Shown: positions 60,443 through 64,000 of the stretch, piece by piece | How positions within the stretch are numbered: the first letter of the stretch is position 1 | Layout of the letters: every line of letters begins with the position of its first letter | Assembly: GCF_005047355.1 (NCBI RefSeq) | Contig: NZ_SUMC01000042.1 | Coordinates: 1-64,000 of the forward strand | Direction: 5' to 3' | Length of the DNA stretch: 64,000 bases | Origin: Actinacidiphila oryziradicis | GTDB lineage: Bacteria > Actinomycetota > Actinomycetes > Streptomycetales > Streptomycetaceae | Program-made: the position numbers and the translations under genes | The notes under the pieces: generated by a model | The model's database searches: none | What the model was told of the DNA's origin: nothing | What the model saw: only the letters and a program-made list of their open reading frames with translations

Positions 60443-61885
60443 TCAGAGAATCGCCCCGGGCGTGTAAGCGGCGGCCTGCGGGTACCGCTCGGCGACCTCG
60501 CCGATCCGCCGGACGACTTCCGCCACCTGGCCGGACGCGTCGCCGGTGAAGGAGAGCCGGTCGGCCATCAGGGCGTCCAGCTGCGCGCGGTCCAGCGGCA
60601 TTCGCTCGTCCTCGGCGAGCCGGTCGAGCAGTTCGTTGCGCTCGGCGCCCTTCTCACGCATGGCGAGGGCGGAGGCCACGGCGTGCTCCTTGATGACCTC
60701 GTGGGCGATCTCCCGGCCGACGCCGGCGCGGATGGCGGCCATCAGGACCTTGGTGGTGGCGAGGAACGGCAGGTAGCGGTCCAGTTCGCGGGCGATGACA
60801 GCCGGGAAGACACCGAACTCGTCGAGCACGGTCAGGAAGGTCTCCAGCAGGCCGTCGATGGCGAAGAACGCGTCCGGAAGGGCGACCCGGCGCACCACCG
60901 AGCAGGAGACATCGCCCTCGTTCCACTGGTCGCCGGCCAGCTCGCCGACCATCGAGGCGTAGCCGCGCAGGACCACCGCGAGGCCGTTCACGCGCTCGCA
61001 GGAGCGGGTGTTCATCTTGTGCGGCATCGCGGACGAGCCGACCTGGCCCGGCTTGAAGCCCTCGGTGACCAGTTCGTGGCCGGCCATCAGCCGGATCGTC
61101 TTCGCCAGCGACGACGGTGCCGCCGCCAGCTGGACCAGCGCGGTGACGGCGTCGTAGTCCAGCGAGCGCGGGTAGACCTGGCCGACGGAGGTGAAGGCCC
61201 GCGAGAAACCCAGGTGCCCGGCGATCCGCTGCTCCAGCTCGGCGAGCTTGGCGGTCCCGCCAGCTCCTCCGCCGAGCAGGTCCAGCATGTCCTGGGCAGT
61301 GCCGACCGGGCCCTTGATGCCGCGCAGCGGATAGCGGCCGAGCAGGTCCTCCACCCGCTCGAAGGCGACCAGCAGCTCGTCGGCGGTGGTCGCGAAGCGC
61401 TTGCCGAGGGTGGTGGTCTGGGCAGCGACATTGTGCGACCGGCCGGCCATCACCAGCTCGGCGTACTCGGCGGCGAGCTTCCCGAGCCGGGCGAGCACCG
61501 CCACCGTACGGTCGCGGACATGCTCCAGGGAGAGCCTGATCTGCAGCTGCTCGACATTCTCGGTCAGATCGCGGGACGTCATACCCTTGTGGATGTGCTC
61601 ATGCCCGGCGAGCGCGTTGAACTCCTCGATCCGGGCCTTGACGTCGTGCCGGGTGACCTTCTCGCGCTCGGCGATCGAGGCGAGGTCGACCTGCTCCAGG
61701 ACCCGCTCGTAGTCCGCCAGTGCCTGGTCCGGCACCTCGATACCGAGATCCTTCTGCGCCCGCAGTACAGCGAGCCACAGACGGCGCTCCAGCACCACCT
61801 TCTGCTCGGGGGACCAGAGGCTGGCGAGCTCCGCGGAGGCGTAGCGGCCGGCCAGGACGTTGGGGATGCGCGGCTTAGCAGTCAC
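60443..61885 (-). CDS. purB: Adenylosuccinate lyase
   Basis: The 480-residue protein follows PurB: RYASAELASLWSPEQKVVLE, FNALAGHEHIHKGMTSRDLT (with the SRD pair), AGRSHNVAAQTTTLGKRFAT (with the catalytic His), and the flexible signature loop QVGSSAMPHKMNTRSCERVN (catalytic Ser). It forms AMP and AICAR in purine biosynthesis. GTG at 61883-61885; TAGACT (minus, 61894-61899) is eight bases upstream, so leaderless. Confidence 0.97.
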   Translation of the reverse strand: MTAKPRIPNVLAGRYASAELASLWSPEQKVVLERRLWLAVLRAQKDLGIEVPDQALADYERVLEQVDLASIAEREKVTRHDVKARIEEFNALAGHEHIHKGMTSRDLTENVEQLQIRLSLEHVRDRTVAVLARLGKLAAEYAELVMAGRSHNVAAQTTTLGKRFATTADELLVAFERVEDLLGRYPLRGIKGPVGTAQDMLDLLGGGAGGTAKLAELEQRIAGHLGFSRAFTSVGQVYPRSLDYDAVTALVQLAAAPSSLAKTIRLMAGHELVTEGFKPGQVGSSAMPHKMNTRSCERVNGLAVVLRGYASMVGELAGDQWNEGDVSCSVVRRVALPDAFFAIDGLLETFLTVLDEFGVFPAVIARELDRYLPFLATTKVLMAAIRAGVGREIAHEVIKEHAVASALAMREKGAERNELLDRLAEDERMPLDRAQLDALMADRLSFTGDASGQVAEVVRRIGEVAERYPQAAAYTPGAIL

Positions 61886-61893
61886 GTGGCAAG

Positions 61894-61899
61894 AGTCTA
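61894..61899 (-). promoter_or_regulatory. -10 box of purB
   Basis: The minus strand reads TAGACT, eight bases before the GTG start of purB, with no Shine-Dalgarno. Confidence 0.5.
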
Positions 61900-61907
61900 C
61901 TGGCAGC

Positions 61908-62678
61908 TCACAGCTCGTACGGCAGCAGCTCGGCGCGCTTGGGCGGCAGTCCGTCGCCCGACGAACGGCCGGTCAGCCGCCTGCCGATCCAGGGCACCAG
62001 ATGCTCGCGGGTGAACCGCAGATCCGCGCCGCGCCGGGTGGCCCAGCCCAGGGGCAGGGCGGCGGGAAGCGGCTCGGTCCAGTCGTGTCCGGGCAGGTGG
62101 CCAAGCGCCTGCCACACGGCTTCGGCGACCCGGCGGTGGCCCTCCGCGTTCAGATGCAGCCGGTCGTCCGCCCACATCCGCGGATCGCCGAGCACTCCGG
62201 CCCCGTACAGGTCGACGACAACCGCGCCGTGGCGCGCGGCCAGCTCGTCGACGGATCGGAAGAGCTGCTCCATCCTCGGTAGGAACCGGGTGGCGACCGG
62301 GCCCCGCCGGATGGGGCTGCGCATGAGGACCAGCTGCCTGCAACTCGGCGCGAGCCGTTGCACGGACTGCTCCAGCAGCGCGCAGACCTCGTCCACGTCG
62401 CACTTGGGCCGCAGGGTGTCGTTGAGGCCGCCGACCAGCGCGACCAGGTCGGCGTCCATGGAGGCGGCGGTGTCAACTTGTTCGTCCGCGATCTGGCGGA
62501 TGAGCTTGCCGCGCACCGCGAGGTTGGCGTAGCGGAAGCCCTCCGTACGGGCGGCGAGCCGGGCGGCGAGGAGGTCGGCCCAGCCCCGGTAGGAACCGTC
62601 CGGGAGGCCGTCGGACATGCCCTCGGTGAAGGAGTCCCCAAGCGCGACAAAGCTGTTGTACGTGACATTGATATGCAT
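61908..62678 (-). CDS. SGNH/GDSL hydrolase
   Basis: The 256-residue protein has block I FVALGDSFTEGMSDG, block III GGLNDTL and block V DDRLHLNAEGH, the Ser-Asn-Asp-His set of this hydrolase family. No signal peptide: a cytoplasmic esterase/lipase-like enzyme. ATG at 62676-62678, ten bases after TAGGAT. Located between purB and the CNNM gene; the promoter of purB lies in the short gap. Substrate unknown. Confidence 0.9.
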   Translation of the reverse strand: MHINVTYNSFVALGDSFTEGMSDGLPDGSYRGWADLLAARLAARTEGFRYANLAVRGKLIRQIADEQVDTAASMDADLVALVGGLNDTLRPKCDVDEVCALLEQSVQRLAPSCRQLVLMRSPIRRGPVATRFLPRMEQLFRSVDELAARHGAVVVDLYGAGVLGDPRMWADDRLHLNAEGHRRVAEAVWQALGHLPGHDWTEPLPAALPLGWATRRGADLRFTREHLVPWIGRRLTGRSSGDGLPPKRAELLPYEL

Positions 62679-62691
62679 GGCGCGGGCGATC

Positions 62692-63735
62692 CTACCTGTC
62701 ACTGCGCCACGGCTGTGAGACAGCCTTCGCGGGGCCGACGAGTTCCTTGAGCACGTCCTCCATCGTGACCAGCCCGATCCCGCGCCCGGCATCGTCGACC
62801 ACCGCCGCGAGGTGGGTACCGCTCGCCCGCATCATGGTGAGGACGTCGTCGAGCGGAGTGGTGGTCTTGACCCTGATGACCGGGCGCAGCGCGCTGCGCG
62901 GGAACGGCTGGTCCCTCGGGGTGGCGTCGAGCGCGTCCTTGACGTGCAGATAGCCGAGCACCCGCCCGTCCCCGTCGACGACCGGGAAGCGGGAGAACCC
63001 GGACTCGGCGGCGAGCCGCTCCAGCCCCTCCGGGGTGATCCCCAGCGGCGCGCGCACCACGTGCTCCGACGGCAGCAGGACCTCGCCGACCGGGCGGCGG
63101 CCCAGCTCCAACGCGTCCTGGAGGCGTTCTGCGGCCCGCTTGTCCAGCAGCCCGGCTTGTCCGGCGTCCGTCACCATCCGGGACAGCTCGTAGTCGGAGA
63201 AGACGGCGACCACCTCGTTCTTCGGCTCCACACGCAGCAGCCTCAGCAGGGCGTTGGCCATGGCGTTGACCGCGAGGATGACCGGCCGCAACGCGCGGGC
63301 GAGGGCAACCAGCGGCGGGCCGAGCAGCAGCGCGGTGCGCACCGGGGCGGCCAGCGCGATGTTCTTGGGGACCATCTCGCCAAAGAGCATGTGCAGATAG
63401 GTCGCCACCGTCAGCGCGATCACGAACGCGACCGGGTGGATGAACCCCTCCGGGACGGACAGCGCGTGAAAGAGAGGTTCCACGAGATGGGCCATGGCCG
63501 GTTCGGCGACGATGCCCAGCACCAGAGTGCAGAGAGTGATGCCGAACTGCGCGGCTGCCAGCAGCGGCGAGAGGTGCTGCAGCCCCCACAGCACACTGCG
63601 GGCGCGCCGCTCGCCCGCCTCGGCCTGCGGCTCGACCTGGCTGCGCCGTACGGAGATCATCGCGAACTCGGCGCCGACGAAGAAGGCGTTGAGAACGACG
63701 GTCACTGCCCCGGCCAGGAGTTGCAGGGCGGTCAT
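62692..63735 (-). CDS. HlyC/CorC (CNNM-like) membrane protein with CBS domains
   Basis: The 347-residue protein has the DUF21/CNNM transmembrane domain (TVVLNAFFVGAEFAMISVRR, LHMLFGEMVPKNIALAAPVR) and a CBS pair (VLLPSEHVVRAPLGITPEGL, RFPVVDGDGRVLGYLHVKDA, HLAAVVDDAGRGIGLVTMED). Likely magnesium/cobalt transporter. It lacks the C-terminal CorC_HlyC domain. The ATG at 63733-63735 overlaps the stop of the upstream gene (ATGA), so the two form a coupled pair. Confidence 0.9.
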   Translation of the reverse strand: MTALQLLAGAVTVVLNAFFVGAEFAMISVRRSQVEPQAEAGERRARSVLWGLQHLSPLLAAAQFGITLCTLVLGIVAEPAMAHLVEPLFHALSVPEGFIHPVAFVIALTVATYLHMLFGEMVPKNIALAAPVRTALLLGPPLVALARALRPVILAVNAMANALLRLLRVEPKNEVVAVFSDYELSRMVTDAGQAGLLDKRAAERLQDALELGRRPVGEVLLPSEHVVRAPLGITPEGLERLAAESGFSRFPVVDGDGRVLGYLHVKDALDATPRDQPFPRSALRPVIRVKTTTPLDDVLTMMRASGTHLAAVVDDAGRGIGLVTMEDVLKELVGPAKAVSQPWRSDR

Positions 63736-64000
63736 TGGGCGCTCGCCCCGCCCTCGCCCGCGCCCGCGCCGTCCTGCGGCGCGGGCGCGGTGAGCCTCAA
63801 GCGCGCCGCGCGCCGGCCGGTGTCCTCGGTGACTTCGAGCAGCCAGCCGTCGACCTCGACGGTGTCGCCCACTACCGGGATCCGGCCGAGCCGGTGGGCG
63901 ACGAAACCGGCCAGGGTCTCGTAGGGGCCCTCGGGGGGGTGCAGGCCGATCTCCTCCAGCTGGTCGATACGGGTCGCGCCGTCGGCGTCGTACGTCCGCC
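63732..64000 (-). CDS. C-terminal part of a second HlyC/CorC protein (cut by window end)
   Basis: The last 89 residues (DQLEEIGLHPPEGPYETLAG; FVAHRLGRIPVVGDTVEVDG; WLLEVTEDTGRRAARLRLTA) are the CorC_HlyC transporter-associated domain. TGA at 63732-63734 overlaps the ATG of the next gene. The transmembrane and CBS parts lie outside the window. As pair with the short CNNM-like protein it probably forms a hetero-oligomer. Confidence 0.88.
   Translation of the reverse strand, partial: RTYDADGATRIDQLEEIGLHPPEGPYETLAGFVAHRLGRIPVVGDTVEVDGWLLEVTEDTGRRAARLRLTAPAPQDGAGAGEGGASAQ

Noticed and set aside
1-64000. tRNA or rRNA genes
   Set aside because: No cloverleaf-like or rRNA-like stretch was recognised by eye, though a covariance-model scan was not possible.

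Overview
The window is very GC-rich, with dense short-spaced genes, frequent GTG starts, stop/start overlaps (ATGA, GTGA, TGATG) and promoter -10 boxes six to eight bases before the start codon (leaderless mRNAs). Families such as the DUF5753-type XRE regulator beside an anti-sigma-type ATPase, the PF04672 methyltransferase remnant, EfeUOB, a dre-like operator and a TTA codon used sparingly all point to a Streptomyces chromosome, probably an arm-side or accessory-rich part of it.

Region 1 (1-2,620) is the end of an integrated element with visibly lower GC: the C-terminal half of a winged-helix initiator-like protein, 22-bp iterons plus AT-rich 12-mers that look like a replication origin, a truncated dCMP-deaminase, a bidirectional terminator and a Bxb1-type large serine integrase. 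The element stops at about 2,433-2,470, where the 3' end of an interrupted host gene resumes. Region 2 (2.6-11 kb) has secreted proteins (phosphodiester glycosidase, M28 peptidase, VWA protein with a coupled membrane partner), an XRE/anti-sigma ATPase pair, and three decayed genes. Region 3 (11-14.5 kb) is an iron-uptake operon: an EfeU-EfeO fusion translationally coupled to the Tat-exported DyP peroxidase EfeB, behind an iron-box-like site. Region 4 (14.5-17.7 kb) holds a small protein ending in a RHIM-like amyloid motif, an HTH-TPR regulator and an unknown protein carrying a TTA codon.

Region 5 (17.7-21.3 kb) pairs an amine/amino-acid permease with a copper amine oxidase whose cofactor motif is unusual. 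Region 6 (21.3-36.1 kb) is largely housekeeping or single-gene: Tex, an SH3 protein, an S15 peptidase, TVP38 and DedA membrane proteins, a spermidine-synthase-like protein, an MFS exporter, a thioesterase, gamma-carbonic anhydrase, an LbetaH acyltransferase, YbaK-GNAT, a CoA-binding protein and YigZ. Region 7 (36.3-39.2 kb) is a redox cassette: zinc-finger thioredoxin, UBP-type zinc finger, and a cNMP-binding/Trx-reductase-like flavoprotein without the redox CxxC. Region 8 (39.2-41.8 kb) is a MarR-MFS-isochorismatase operon with a perfect 12-bp-arm palindrome at its promoter. Region 9 (42-50.7 kb) carries SbcCD, a DUF885 hydrolase, a membrane-ACT-GNAT protein and a DUF1990 protein.

Region 10 (50.7-53.5 kb) is a complete IS200/IS605-type element (TnpA and TnpB, divergent, TTGAT-flanked, end hairpins) followed by a scar where two truncated genes are fused. 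Region 11 (53.8-64 kb) has an NCS2 purine permease and a divergent GntR regulator around a dre-like operator, a TAP-type peptidase, a ROK regulator with tandem 11-bp repeats upstream, a mug remnant next to a long inverted repeat, purB, an SGNH hydrolase and two HlyC/CorC (CNNM-like) membrane proteins, the second cut by the window end. No rRNA, tRNA or CRISPR array was seen.
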